A DNA stretch of 64,000 nucleotides, taken from contig CANRKK010000003.1 in the NCBI GenBank assembly GCA_947631195.1, forward strand, positions 1-64,000. Reading direction: 5' to 3'. The stretch is from an uncultured Clostridia bacterium. Lineage in GTDB: Bacteria > Bacillota > Clostridia > Christensenellales > Borkfalkiaceae. Positions 31,936 to 42,408 of the stretch are shown here, piece by piece; the first letter of the stretch is position 1, and the number at the start of each line of letters is the position of its first letter. A program made the position numbers and the translations under genes. The notes under the pieces are model-generated. The model made no database searches, was not told where the DNA came from, and saw only the letters and a list, made by a program, of their open reading frames with translations.

Positions 31936-33015
31936 TCATCGGTCGAAATATCCGCGCACGGCCAAAAGTTCGGCAAGCAGCACGGCGCCCCCAGCGGCCC
32001 CGCGCAGGGTGTTGTGCGAAAGCCCGATAAATTTATAGTCGAACAGGCTGTCCTCTCTCAGTCTGCCTGCGCATACCGCCATTCCGTTTTCGCAGTTTCT
32101 GTCAAGTTTAGCCTGCGGTCTGTCGGCCTCTTCGAGATAGTGTATAAACTGTTTGGGCGCGGAGGGTAGGCCGAGCGCCTGCGGTTCGCCCGAAAATTCC
32201 GCCCACGCCCTTAAAATTTCCTCTTTCGCGGGCTTATTTTCAAAATTCACAAACACCGCCGCGGTATGTCCGTCCGAAACGGGCACCCTCAGACACTGCG
32301 CCGTGATGACGGGGGAGGAGGCGCAAACTATTTTGCCGTTTTCCACGCTGCCCCATATTTTGAGGGGCTCCTTCTCGCTCTTTTCTTCCTCGCCGCCGAT
32401 ATACGGTATGACGTTGTCCTCGATCTCCGGCATCGTCAAAAAGGTCTTGCCCGCGCCCGATATGGCCTGATAGGTGCATACCGCCGCGCTCCGTATGCCG
32501 AATTTTTTAAGCGGGTGCAACAGGGGCACGTACGACTGCAGCGAGCAGTTCGATTTTACCGCAATAAACCCCCTGCGCGTGCCGAGCCTCTTTTTCTGCG
32601 CGCCTATAACTTCGAGGTGTGCGGAGTTGATCTCGGGGATCACCATCGGCACGTCCTCGGTAAAACGGTGGGCGGAGTTGTTCGAAACTATCGGGCACTC
32701 GAGTTTGGCATAGGCTTCCTCGAGGGCGCGTATTTCATCTTTGGGCATATTTACCGCGCAAAAGCAAAAGTCGACCGCGTCTGCGATTTTTTGCATGTCC
32801 GCGGAGGCGTCCAGCACCGTCATGTCTGCAAATTTTCGGGGCATGGGCGCGCCGAGCTGCCACAATTTTACGGCGTCCCCGTACTTTTTCCCCGCAGAAT
32901 TTTTCGAGGCCGCAATGCAGCTCACGTTAAACATAGGGTGGTTTTCCAAAAGCAATAAAAATCTCTGCCCAACCATGCCTGTGGCGCCTATGACGCCCAC
33001 GTTATATTTTTTCAT
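31936..33015 (-). CDS. asd: Aspartate-semialdehyde dehydrogenase
   Basis: VGVIGATGMVGQRFLLLL; VKSNCSLQSYVPLLHPL; QAISGAGKT. Confidence 0.95.
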   Translation of the reverse strand: MKKYNVGVIGATGMVGQRFLLLLENHPMFNVSCIAASKNSAGKKYGDAVKLWQLGAPMPRKFADMTVLDASADMQKIADAVDFCFCAVNMPKDEIRALEEAYAKLECPIVSNNSAHRFTEDVPMVIPEINSAHLEVIGAQKKRLGTRRGFIAVKSNCSLQSYVPLLHPLKKFGIRSAAVCTYQAISGAGKTFLTMPEIEDNVIPYIGGEEEKSEKEPLKIWGSVENGKIVCASSPVITAQCLRVPVSDGHTAAVFVNFENKPAKEEILRAWAEFSGEPQALGLPSAPKQFIHYLEEADRPQAKLDRNCENGMAVCAGRLREDSLFDYKFIGLSHNTLRGAAGGAVLLAELLAVRGYFDR

Positions 33016-33095
33016 AAAAACTCCGTTGCACCCACGGTGCCATAAAAGTCAAACAAAAAGAGGCAAGCCGCGCGCCGCCCCACAAAAAAACACAA

Positions 33096-33271
33096 GGCAA
33101 ATAGCGCAACACTAAAAGTGACAGTCGCAAAGGTCTTAACCCGTGCGCCCGACGCGGTGAGAGGGGCCGCATCTCGGCGGAGGCGCCCTTTTGCCGCAGC
33201 TTCATGGCGGGATTTGCTCTCAAAAATCCCTGTCTGCGGTTACTTATGCCCGTCCGCTCCTCTGATTTGCC
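33096..33271 (-). ncRNA. Probable lysine riboswitch (L box) upstream of asd-dapA-dapB
   Basis: Reverse strand reads GGCAAAT-CAGAGGAGCGG..CATAAGTA..AAAAGGGCGCCTCCGCCGAGATGCGG..CTGTCACTTTTAGTG..ATTTGCC; terminal P1 pairing GGCAAAT/ATTTGCC closes a 176-nt domain. Confidence 0.75.
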
Positions 33272-33417
33272 CCATAATAATATCATAACCTCTGTTCAAA
33301 GTAAAGTTTTTTGTATTCTATCCCCGTAAATTTATTGAAATATTTTTTGCGTTATGGTATTATTGTATGGAGCTGTTTCGAGCGGTTGCAAAAATGAACG
33401 GCGCAAAAGGTTAAATT

Positions 33418-34662
33418 ATGGCAGAACTCAACGGAATGCAGGGCAATGAAATTGCCGACGATTTTAAACGCAAGGTAACGGGGCAGGGCCGCTGGCGCGA
33501 CACGTGGGACGTGTTCAAGGGCGCCTTTTGGAAACTTATCGTGCTCAACCTTATAGTTTTGCTTACGTTCGTCCCCGGCATAGTCATAGTATATTTCCGC
33601 GCGGCCTACATACAGGGGCTCGGCACGCTCTATCCTTTCAACGCCACAATAGGCAACTACCCGCCCGATATTTTAACGGGCCTCCCCGAAAGGGTCAACC
33701 TCTCGGCGGACGTTCTCTTTTACGGCCTTCTGATAATTGCGGGCTTTATCGCCTCGTTAGGTATTTCTGGCGCCACCTACTGCATAAGAAAGCTGTTGCA
33801 GACGCACGGCGAATTCCATTTTAAAAGTTTCTTCCACGGCATAAAAGTGGGATATCTCAACACCGTATTCCCCGTAACATTGTTCCTGTTCCTTCTGTAC
33901 GGCACGTTTATAGTGGGCGACTGGGTGCAGGTTTCCAAAGCTCTCAACCAAAACGTCGCGGGCTCCATAGTCTCGTACGTGTTCATAATAATCGCCACGG
34001 TGCTCGGCGGAATATATTTAGCGTGGATATTCGCCATCGGCAACAGCTACCGCGTAAAGTTTTTAAATCTATTGCGCAACGCCTTTATTCTGATAATCGG
34101 CACGCCCATACAGACGATATTTATGGTTGCCTTCACGCTGATTCCCGTATGGTTTATGATGGCGGGCGGCTTCTGGCGCATAATAAGCATAATATTTATG
34201 TTGTTTATCGGCATATCATTTATGCTGATAAGCTGGCTGGCTTTCGCGCAGTGGGCGTTCGATCTGTATGTTTCACCCGCGGCGCAGACCGAAAAAAAGG
34301 CGGCCGACGCTAAAAAAACTCCGCAGGAACTTGCCGAAGAAAAGGCCGCGGCGGACAGGCAGCAGGCCCTCGAATTGCTTGCCGCGGGCAAGAGCGAACT
34401 TATCGCCCATCCCATAATGCCCATAGACAGGTCGCGCCGCACGCCTGCGCTCGGTAAAACCTTCACCCGCGCCGACATAGCGGCCGCCGCAGAGAACCGC
34501 AAAAACCTCGCGGGCGAGATAGCCGCATACGAAAAGCAACACGAAAACGACCCCGTATATGTGGAGTACAACAGGATGTTTGCCGAACGCGAAAAGGCGC
34601 TGCAGGAAAATCCCAAAGACAAAAAGAAGAAAAAGATCAGTGCGGATAACCTCTTAAAATGA
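33418..34662 (+). CDS. Hypothetical multi-pass membrane protein with charged C-terminal tail
   Basis: Multiple TM helices, Ala/Lys-rich cytosolic tail. Confidence 0.65.
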   Translation: MAELNGMQGNEIADDFKRKVTGQGRWRDTWDVFKGAFWKLIVLNLIVLLTFVPGIVIVYFRAAYIQGLGTLYPFNATIGNYPPDILTGLPERVNLSADVLFYGLLIIAGFIASLGISGATYCIRKLLQTHGEFHFKSFFHGIKVGYLNTVFPVTLFLFLLYGTFIVGDWVQVSKALNQNVAGSIVSYVFIIIATVLGGIYLAWIFAIGNSYRVKFLNLLRNAFILIIGTPIQTIFMVAFTLIPVWFMMAGGFWRIISIIFMLFIGISFMLISWLAFAQWAFDLYVSPAAQTEKKAADAKKTPQELAEEKAAADRQQALELLAAGKSELIAHPIMPIDRSRRTPALGKTFTRADIAAAAENRKNLAGEIAAYEKQHENDPVYVEYNRMFAEREKALQENPKDKKKKKISADNLLK

Positions 34663-35384
34663 AAAATGCAAGCTACTCCGCTATAGGCGGCGTATTTGAA
34701 TATCTCAACTCCGACTGCGACTATTCACAATGGTCGCAGTATTTAATTAAAACGCTTGCGGCGGAAAACGCGGGGCGGCGGGGCGTGGATATCGGCTGCG
34801 GCAACGGCTATTTCACCCGCGCCCTATATAAGGCGGGCTATTCGGTTGTGGGAATGGACAACTCTCCCTGTGCCCTGTCCGCGGCGGTGGAACTTGCCCG
34901 CAAAGAAGGAGTGGGGGCGGAATTTTTAGCGGGCGATATAACCAAACTACATTTATGCGGCAAGGCCGATTTTATAACGGCAATAAACGACTGCATAAAC
35001 TACGTCCCCCGCGAAAAGCTCAAAAAAACCTTTGCGGCGGTCTGTTCCTCCCTTGCGAAGGGCGGGCTGTTCGTCTTTGACATAAGCTCGGAGTACAAAC
35101 TCAAAAACACGGTGGGCAACAACACCTTTGTAAAGGACTACGAAAACGCCACGCTCGTCTGGCTCAACACTCTCTTAAAAGACAGGGTGGAGATGGACCT
35201 CATTCTCTTTACCCGCAACGAAAACGGCACATATACCCGCAGCGACGAGTCCCAAACCCAATACATCTATGCGGAAAGCGAAATTTCGGCGGCGCTCGAG
35301 GGGGCGGGCTTTGCCGTCCGCACCGAGGGGCATCTGGGCGGCTCTAAAGAACAAAGGATAAACTTTATTTGTAAAAAACTATGA
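34659..35384 (+). CDS. Class I SAM-dependent methyltransferase
   Basis: GVDIGCGNGYFTRALYKAGYSVVGMDNS. Confidence 0.88.
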   Translation: MKNASYSAIGGVFEYLNSDCDYSQWSQYLIKTLAAENAGRRGVDIGCGNGYFTRALYKAGYSVVGMDNSPCALSAAVELARKEGVGAEFLAGDITKLHLCGKADFITAINDCINYVPREKLKKTFAAVCSSLAKGGLFVFDISSEYKLKNTVGNNTFVKDYENATLVWLNTLLKDRVEMDLILFTRNENGTYTRSDESQTQYIYAESEISAALEGAGFAVRTEGHLGGSKEQRINFICKKL

Positions 35385-36205
35385 ATAAACTGTATAAATG
35401 TCTCGTATACGACAACGAGGTTTCCCTCTCCGTGCTGGAGACGACTGCGCTCGTGAACGACGCAATCAAAATCCACAATTTGGGCGACGGTCCCGCAAAA
35501 ATTTTAGGCGGGCTCTTAACGGCGGCCGCATATATGGCGGGCTGCCTTAAAAGCGAGCGCGGCGCAATCTCCCTCACCGTCAAATCGGGCGACGGCAGCG
35601 CGACGGTCAGCGTTTCGGGGGACAGCAAGGGCCATATCCGCGGCTATATCGACGGCGGGGAAAGGGGCCTTAAGGGCGGCACTTTAACCGTGATAAAGGA
35701 CGACGGCTTCTACCGTCCGTTCGTGGGCGCATGCGAGCTTAAAACGGAGGACGTCTCCGAAAATCTGATGCAGTACTTCCACCAGAGCGAGCAAATCCCC
35801 ACCGCGGTCGCAATAGGCGTCGAGGTGCAGGGCGGCGTGTGCAAGGCGGCGGGAGGGGTCGTAATGCAGCTCCTGCCGGGCACTTCGGAGGAAAATATGG
35901 ACAGGGCCGAGGAGCGCATGCAGGCCTTCGTGGACGCGGCCGAAGTTATAAAGCGCTTCGGCGCGGACGGCGTCATGCGGGAATTTTTCGGCGCCGAAAC
36001 GGAAAACGGCGGAGTATATCTCACTTTCCCGCGCTACCAATGTAACTGTTCCCGCCAAAAGATCTCGTCCGTCATTCTGCCGCTCGGCAAAGAGGAACTG
36101 ATAAAGATAATCGAAGAAGAGGGCGCGGTCAAGGTCCATTGCCACTATTGCAACAGCGACTACATATTCACGCGCAAGGATATAGATAAATTGTTCGGGG
36201 CTTAA
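35381..36205 (+). CDS. hslO: Redox-regulated chaperone Hsp33
   Basis: C-terminal CNCSRQKI..HCHYCNSDYIFTRKDIDKLF. Confidence 0.94.
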   Translation: MNKLYKCLVYDNEVSLSVLETTALVNDAIKIHNLGDGPAKILGGLLTAAAYMAGCLKSERGAISLTVKSGDGSATVSVSGDSKGHIRGYIDGGERGLKGGTLTVIKDDGFYRPFVGACELKTEDVSENLMQYFHQSEQIPTAVAIGVEVQGGVCKAAGGVVMQLLPGTSEENMDRAEERMQAFVDAAEVIKRFGADGVMREFFGAETENGGVYLTFPRYQCNCSRQKISSVILPLGKEELIKIIEEEGAVKVHCHYCNSDYIFTRKDIDKLFGA

Positions 36206-36207
36206 AA

Positions 36208-37860
36208 ATGTCAAAGACAGTAGATATCGACCTGAGCGGCGACAGGCTGATTGCCATCGCGGCCGACATGATCGACAACCACAACTATATAGGCGCCTTG
36301 AAGATGCTCAACAAAAACGCCGAATTAAACGGCAACGACGAGGACAGTTACATGCTCTACGCCGAGGCCTTTGACGACATGGGCCTCTACGAGCGCAGCA
36401 TCCACCATTGGTTTAAGTTTTTGGACGTGGTTGAATTCGGCGACGTCGCCGACTGCTACGAGGGCTTGGCGGTGGACTACATGAATATCGGCAACGAACA
36501 GTTTTCGGCGTATTACTACAACAAACTCCTCCTCGAAACGGACGACGTCGACGCCGAAACCCGCGAACAGATCGTGCGCGACTTCTTATCCGCGGAGGAC
36601 AACCCCCTCAAATTCAGCTATCCGCCCGAAATCGCCGACGTAAGCGACGTGATGGACGCGGGCATAAGCCTGATGAAGGAGGGCGAATTCGACAAGGCCG
36701 CCGAAAAGTTTGCCGAGGTGGAGGAGGGCAACCCGAGGTGGGTTTCGGCCTGCAACTACATCGCCATGTGCCACGTCGTCAACGACAGGTTGGACCTTGC
36801 CGAAGAAGCGTGCCAAAAAGTGCTGAAAAAGGACCCGCAAAACGTGCAGATCCTCGCAAGCCTCGCCGCCGTAAAGAGCGAGGAGGGCAAGCGGGAGGAG
36901 GCCCGCGCCATAACCGAGCAGCTTTTAAGTTTAAACGTAACCGATCAGGACGACCTGTATAAAATAGCCACGGTGTGCTGCGAAAACAAGATGCACGCCG
37001 AGGCGTATTCGCTGTTCTGCAAGATGGACGACGAGGTTGCCTACGACAAAAACGTCCTGTTTTTCAAGGCAATAGCCGCCCTCAACGCGGGCATGTACGA
37101 AAAGAGTTTCGAAGCCTTCGACGCCCTGATGACTATCTATCCCGATTCCCCCACGGCGCTGTTTTACTACCGCGTCGCGCGCGAGATAAGCAAGAGCGGC
37201 GAGCACGAGGACCTCAGCTATTTTTACAACCTCCCGCAGGAGATAAAGGAAGCGTCCGTAAAGGTTTTGGCGGCCTTTTTGCACCTCAACAAGGATCAGG
37301 CCCTGCGCCTTGCCGACGAACTGAACATAGACAGCCACGTAAAGTGGTGTTTCGACGACGGATCCCCCGCCGACGACCGCCTGCAGGCCCTTGCCGTGCG
37401 CGTTGCGGTAAAGGCCCGTAGCGACGACTACGTGCGCGACCTTCTGTTGCATCCCTTCCTTTCAGACAGCTTAAAAGTGGACATACTCGAGCTGCTGTGC
37501 GACCGTGCCGAGGACAATATGTTCGGCGTGGTCGTGTGCAACGTCTACAAGCGCGTAACGATGAAAAAACTCAACACGGGCGCGGTAAAACGCAAAAATT
37601 TCCGCTCGGCATATTCCCGTCTCGTGGCGCATTTCTCCATTCTGGACGACAGCTACGGCAACCGCTTTCTCTCTGCTGCGGAGGGGCTGTACGCCCGCCT
37701 CGAACGGGAGGGCAGGCTGAACGCGGCCGCCGACCTCGATGCCCTCACCGCGGCGATTTTCGCCGAAGCGGGAGTGGACGACGCGGGGATAACGAAGGAG
37801 AACATAAGCGCATTTTTCGGCGTGAGCGCGGAGAGGATAACGAATATCAGAGGTGAATGA
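36208..37860 (+). CDS. TPR-repeat protein
   Basis: Tandem helical repeats (EFDKAAEKFAEVEEGNPRWV, LDLAEEACQKVLKKDPQNVQILASLA). Confidence 0.75.
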   Translation: MSKTVDIDLSGDRLIAIAADMIDNHNYIGALKMLNKNAELNGNDEDSYMLYAEAFDDMGLYERSIHHWFKFLDVVEFGDVADCYEGLAVDYMNIGNEQFSAYYYNKLLLETDDVDAETREQIVRDFLSAEDNPLKFSYPPEIADVSDVMDAGISLMKEGEFDKAAEKFAEVEEGNPRWVSACNYIAMCHVVNDRLDLAEEACQKVLKKDPQNVQILASLAAVKSEEGKREEARAITEQLLSLNVTDQDDLYKIATVCCENKMHAEAYSLFCKMDDEVAYDKNVLFFKAIAALNAGMYEKSFEAFDALMTIYPDSPTALFYYRVAREISKSGEHEDLSYFYNLPQEIKEASVKVLAAFLHLNKDQALRLADELNIDSHVKWCFDDGSPADDRLQALAVRVAVKARSDDYVRDLLLHPFLSDSLKVDILELLCDRAEDNMFGVVVCNVYKRVTMKKLNTGAVKRKNFRSAYSRLVAHFSILDDSYGNRFLSAAEGLYARLEREGRLNAAADLDALTAAIFAEAGVDDAGITKENISAFFGVSAERITNIRGE

Positions 37861-38702
37861 TGAAACTTTACGATTTTGACGGCATGTTCGATGAAAAACT
37901 CAGCGAATATATTGCAAAAAACGCGGGCAAATATAAGGAGGAGGAGTGGGAAAATATAATCCCCGTCCTCTACAATAAATTCGGCGACACGGTAATCAAG
38001 TCCATCGGCAAAACCCCGCGCGCCTTCTATAGGGAGATGCCCGACGCCGACCTCCTCCGCACACTGAAAGCGCACATTCGCGAGGGCGTGCCCGTCCCCG
38101 AATTTTTGTGCACCGAGATAGAGGGCAGAAACCTCACCCAAAGCCTCATGCCAATGCTTGACGGCTCCCCCGCCGAGCGCGAATACGCCATGACCATTAT
38201 CGGCGCCGACGACGGGGCGATAAAAAAATACATGCAGATCCTCGTCTCCTCCGACGACGAAGAATTAAAAAACCGTTGCGCCGACTTCATAAAGGAAAAG
38301 GCCGATTTGGTGGCGGACGAGGCCGTGCAAAACTACAAAAACGGCGTCGACAAGGAACTGATGTGCGAGATAATGTCCCGCTCGGTTATCCCCAACGAGG
38401 AGATATTCCGAATTCTGCTCAACGAATTCCGCTGCGACGCCGACAACGTGCCCATGCACGCAAGCTATCTTGCCGCCTACGGCGACGAGCGCGCGCTGCC
38501 CTATCTTCTCGACAAAATCGACGAGGAGGGGATATCGTTTATCGAGTATCAGGAACTCAAATTCGCCATCGAGGCGCTCGGCGGCGAATACACCAAGGAG
38601 CGCGACTTCTCGTCCGACCCATATTTTCAGCTGATACGGGGGCAATCGCCCGACGCGGTGGACCTGTTCGCCGCTTTCCCCGATTTAATCAAAAAGGTAT
38701 AG
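37857..38702 (+). CDS. Hypothetical helical (HEAT-like) protein
   Basis: Overlaps the upstream TPR gene stop; helical repeats. Confidence 0.55.
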   Translation: MMKLYDFDGMFDEKLSEYIAKNAGKYKEEEWENIIPVLYNKFGDTVIKSIGKTPRAFYREMPDADLLRTLKAHIREGVPVPEFLCTEIEGRNLTQSLMPMLDGSPAEREYAMTIIGADDGAIKKYMQILVSSDDEELKNRCADFIKEKADLVADEAVQNYKNGVDKELMCEIMSRSVIPNEEIFRILLNEFRCDADNVPMHASYLAAYGDERALPYLLDKIDEEGISFIEYQELKFAIEALGGEYTKERDFSSDPYFQLIRGQSPDAVDLFAAFPDLIKKV

Positions 38703-38847
38703 CGTTTTTTTTGGGCGCAACGGGCCGCGCCGCCCGCCCGCAGGTTAGCCATACATTCCGCTTGCGCTACCTTTCCGCCCGCCGCGCGCGATTTTCTGCG
38801 TATAAAAATTATCCCTCCGTCAATAACTTGGACGGAGGTATTTTTTT

Positions 38848-39036
38848 ATGCAAGATATAACTTCAAAGGAACTCGAACTGATTTCCGACGTCTTGACGGC
38901 CGAGGGACTCATATGCAAAAAGGCGCGCGCCTATTCCAAATCGCTGACCGACGTCGATCTGGCGCAGTGCATGTCGCTGATTGCGGACGAACACGAACAG
39001 CGCTACAACGCGCTTTTGAATCTTATAGGAGGTTAA
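38848..39036 (+). CDS. Small spore-coat-associated-like protein
   Basis: Ferritin-like helical 62 aa; adjacent to a CotF-like gene. Confidence 0.5.
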   Translation: MQDITSKELELISDVLTAEGLICKKARAYSKSLTDVDLAQCMSLIADEHEQRYNALLNLIGG

Positions 39037-39041
39037 ATAAA

Positions 39042-39335
39042 ATGAAACTTACAAAGAGCGACGTAACTTTAAACGAGCAGGACGCCCTGCAGGATATGCT
39101 TGAAAGCGAAAAGCAGCTGATGTCCCTGTACACCACCGCGCTGTTCGAGGGCAGCACCAAGTCAATGCGCAAAAACTTTTCTACGAACCTCATGGGCGTA
39201 GCCGAAAACCAATACACCATCTTCACGCAGATGTCCACGCGCGGCTACTACAAGCCCCAGCCCGCCAACAAAAATCTCATCGACACGGCCAACCAGACCT
39301 ACAAAAAGCAAAAAACCGCCCTCAAAGCAAAATAA
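39042..39335 (+). CDS. Spore coat protein CotF-like
   Basis: NEQDALQDMLESEKQLMSLYTTALFEGSTKSMRKNF...QMSTRGYYKPQPA. Confidence 0.75.
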   Translation: MKLTKSDVTLNEQDALQDMLESEKQLMSLYTTALFEGSTKSMRKNFSTNLMGVAENQYTIFTQMSTRGYYKPQPANKNLIDTANQTYKKQKTALKAK

Positions 39336-39362
39336 TTGCCCCTTTGGCTCTTCCGAACAACA

Positions 39363-39743
39363 CCGCAATTTTAAAATAATAGCAAAGCCAATTAAGCCGT
39401 GTCATTTTGAGGGCGGAGCCCGAGAGTTCTCACACGGCGTAAGGACAACGCCGTGTTCGGGCACCGTGCGCGCCTTGCACTATGCGCGCACTCATCTCGC
39501 GCAGCAAAACAGCGCACTGTGCTGTTTTGAGAAGTCTGCGCTCGTCCCCCCGTGGGCTGGTCGAGGTCGGATAAGACGGTAACCCAAAAAGTCGCTGCGC
39601 GACAGATTCTTCGTCGGGTTGCACCCGACTTAGAATGACAGGAGAGGAGTGCGCGCAGAATGACAGCGGGAGTGGCACGTCCCTCCCCCTTGGCTCCCTT
39701 TAGTAAGGGGAGCTGGCTGCGAAGCAGACTGAGGGGATTGTCA
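39363..39743. repeat. Dispersed intergenic repeat, copy B
   Basis: Matches 17335-17615 with ~100 bp additional internal sequence. Confidence 0.9.
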
Positions 39744-39830
39744 ATTCACATACAAAGCGCGCTCACGAAAGATCCTCTATTGACATAATCCCCCGCGCGT
39801 GATACAATACCCGCAAAGGGAGGCGCGCCA

Positions 39831-40943
39831 ATGCAATTCATCAAACCCGACTTCACCCGCAATATAATAAATATATCCGCCACGTTTGCGGAATATCTCG
39901 GCTGTCCCAACGAAAACCCCGTCTTGCCGCAGCTTAAAAGCGAGCTTTCAAAGGGCTATAAAAACGTTGTGTTTATCGTTTTGGACGGCCTCGGTGTTCA
40001 CCCGCTCCGAACAAACCTGCCCCAAGACAGTTTTTTGCGGAAGAACGTCAGGCAGACTCTGACCTCCGTCTTTCCCTCAACCACAACCAACGCCACGACC
40101 ACGCTCCTCACAAACAGATACCCTATGGAGCACGGCTGGTTTGGCTGGAGCGTATATTTTGAGGAACTCGGCAGGGCGGTGGACATTTTTAAGGACGCCG
40201 ATTCCTTCACGGGCGAAAGCGTGGGGGCGGGCTTTACGTTAAGCAGGCTGCCCGTCGCGCCCTTCTATGCGCGCGCAACGGCGGACATCGCGGTAAATTG
40301 CGTCGTTCCCTCCTTCTGGCAGTGGCGGGAGAAAAGTGCATATGTGTGGAAAACGTTTGAAGAATTTATAGGCGGCATACAGTCAGCCTGCGCCAAAGAG
40401 GGCAGGCAGTTCGTGTACGCCTATTTCACCGAACCCGACACGTCTATGCACCGCTTCGGCGTGACCTCGGCGGAGGCCGCGGAGACGATATCCTCTCTCA
40501 ACTGCGGGGTGGAAAAGTTGTTTTCGGAGCTGAGGGATACCCTTCTGATAGTCACCGCAGACCACGGCCAGATAGACGTGGGCGGCTGCATTGAACTGTA
40601 TAAGGACGAGGAGCTGATAAGTTTGCTCAGATGGCGGCCCTATCTCGAGGCGCGCGCCACGGCGTTCAGCGTAAAGGAGGGGCAAAACAAAAACTTCGAG
40701 GAGCTGTTCAACAAAAAGTACGGCGCCGACTTCACCCTGTTTACTTCTGGCGAACTGATACAAAACGGCTACTTCGGCGCGTGCGCCCCTACCGCCAACG
40801 CAAAACTTTTGGGCGACTATATCGCCGTGGGCAAAACGGACAAGATAATGCGGCTCACGCCGCTCGGCCATGATTTCAGGGGCCATCACACCTCGCTCAC
40901 GGCGGAAATGGAAGTGCCGCTCATATTTATAGGCAAAAAATAA
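39831..40943 (+). CDS. Alkaline phosphatase/nucleotide pyrophosphatase superfamily protein
   Basis: VVFIVLDGLGVHPL; TSVFPSTTTNATTTLLTN; ITADHGQIDVGG. Confidence 0.85.
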   Translation: MQFIKPDFTRNIINISATFAEYLGCPNENPVLPQLKSELSKGYKNVVFIVLDGLGVHPLRTNLPQDSFLRKNVRQTLTSVFPSTTTNATTTLLTNRYPMEHGWFGWSVYFEELGRAVDIFKDADSFTGESVGAGFTLSRLPVAPFYARATADIAVNCVVPSFWQWREKSAYVWKTFEEFIGGIQSACAKEGRQFVYAYFTEPDTSMHRFGVTSAEAAETISSLNCGVEKLFSELRDTLLIVTADHGQIDVGGCIELYKDEELISLLRWRPYLEARATAFSVKEGQNKNFEELFNKKYGADFTLFTSGELIQNGYFGACAPTANAKLLGDYIAVGKTDKIMRLTPLGHDFRGHHTSLTAEMEVPLIFIGKK

Positions 40944-40946
40944 AAG

Positions 40947-40981
40947 CAACCCTCTCCCGAAAAGGAGAGGGCGTTGTTTTT
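40947..40981 (+). terminator. Rho-independent terminator
   Basis: aaccctctcccgaaaaggagagggcgttgttttttt. Confidence 0.85.
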
Positions 40982-41785
40982 TTAAAGACCTGCCGCGTAG
41001 TCCAAAAGCTCTCTTAAACCGTCGTTCCCGTAAGCCGAATTCAGCACGCTTATCTTTTTATCGCTCCTCAGCGCCGCCCAAAAATGGAACTTCTGCTGCG
41101 GGGCCGAGTATTGCGGATTATCGCCCCTCCAGAGCGGACACTTTGGGGAAAACCCGAGCCCGCGCCTGTGTGCGGTCCGCTTGTAGTATATAACGGGCGA
41201 CGCGTGCCCGCAGGAAGGGCAGCTGTATTGGCTCTTATGAACCATATAAACCAAATCGGGGCCCAAGGTCTTATTCGTAAAATATCCGACGGGTTCATCC
41301 GTCGCCTGCAGCTCCATGCCGCAGTTGGGGCAAATTTTTTTGCCGTAGTCCAGGGTGCAGGCTAAAAGGTCCCCGAACGAGTTTATTCTGTCGGAAATTT
41401 TTTTGCCGAAAACAAGTTTTAAAGCCTTTTTGATTTCCGTTTCATGCTCCAACCAATATTTTTCCATTTCCGCCCGCTTTGCGGCCGCGTCGCCTCCTGT
41501 TGCCGCTTTCTGCGTTGTTTTTGCCGTCCGCGTTTTCTGCGTTTTTCCGCTCGCCCGCTGCTTTTCCCTCACTAAGGCCAAAACGTGCCCCGCCGTTATA
41601 AAAACCACCGCCACGGTCATAGCAAGTATATAATATAAGTTAACAGGATTATAATTTTCCCCAAAACCGCCCATCGCATAGACGATAAACGAGGCTATGG
41701 TTATCGGTACGAGCAAAACCGCAAGAATTCCGAAAATAAAAAGCCTTGTCTTCAAACTGCTTATTTTTTTCTCCCGGTCGTCCAT
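40982..41785 (-). CDS. Hypothetical membrane protein with zinc-ribbon-like cysteines
   Basis: Two N-terminal TM helices; CPNCGMEL and CPSCGH. Confidence 0.65.
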   Translation of the reverse strand: MDDREKKISSLKTRLFIFGILAVLLVPITIASFIVYAMGGFGENYNPVNLYYILAMTVAVVFITAGHVLALVREKQRASGKTQKTRTAKTTQKAATGGDAAAKRAEMEKYWLEHETEIKKALKLVFGKKISDRINSFGDLLACTLDYGKKICPNCGMELQATDEPVGYFTNKTLGPDLVYMVHKSQYSCPSCGHASPVIYYKRTAHRRGLGFSPKCPLWRGDNPQYSAPQQKFHFWAALRSDKKISVLNSAYGNDGLRELLDYAAGL

Positions 41786-41885
41786 TTATATCCCCCTTCC
41801 AAAGTTATGATACGATAAGTATAACATACCGCCCCGCAATCCGCAAGGCCTTCGCTTTAACTAACCTGAATTGAAATTTACCGAT

Positions 41886-42206
41886 TTAATTGTCGCTATC
41901 GTTTTGCTTTTTTATATCTTGATTTTCGTCGTCATTGCTGTTATCTATCAGCTTTTGGTACTTGCGAGCTTTGATATAAGAAATTATCATAAGAGTAATA
42001 AGCGCCAAGAAAATTGCAAGCATTATAAAAACAAATATTTTGCCGTAAAGATAAGGAGCCTTGACTTCAAAGTCTGTAAATTCACTCAAAATGGTCAGCA
42101 GAAACGTAATTATACCTAAACCCCCGGTTATAATTGCCGTAATTGTACAAACCTTAGCCCATTTCTTAAAGCCCTTAACGGTTTCGTTATAATCAATATT
42201 TTCCAT
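41886..42206 (-). CDS. Hypothetical small membrane protein
   Basis: Two TM helices; AT-rich. Confidence 0.5.
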   Translation of the reverse strand: MENIDYNETVKGFKKWAKVCTITAIITGGLGIITFLLTILSEFTDFEVKAPYLYGKIFVFIMLAIFLALITLMIISYIKARKYQKLIDNSNDDENQDIKKQNDSDN

Positions 42207-42408
42207 TTTTATTTTTTCCGTTTGTAGAACCATAGTATCACAAATCTGAAAAAAACGCAACCAAAAAAACTTTACGAGTAGTCCACAGCCACCCTCATAA
42301 AGTTTTGCGGTTCACGGCCGAATGTAAATGACTTTCTACCCGCTTGATTTTCATGTTGGTTTATGGTATAATCATAATACTGATAAACAGGAATTTAGCG
42401 GAGTATTT

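Noticed and set aside
38276-38860. 194-aa forward ORF overlapping the 37857-38702 gene
   Set aside because: Arg-rich out-of-frame translation typical of spurious ORFs in this genome
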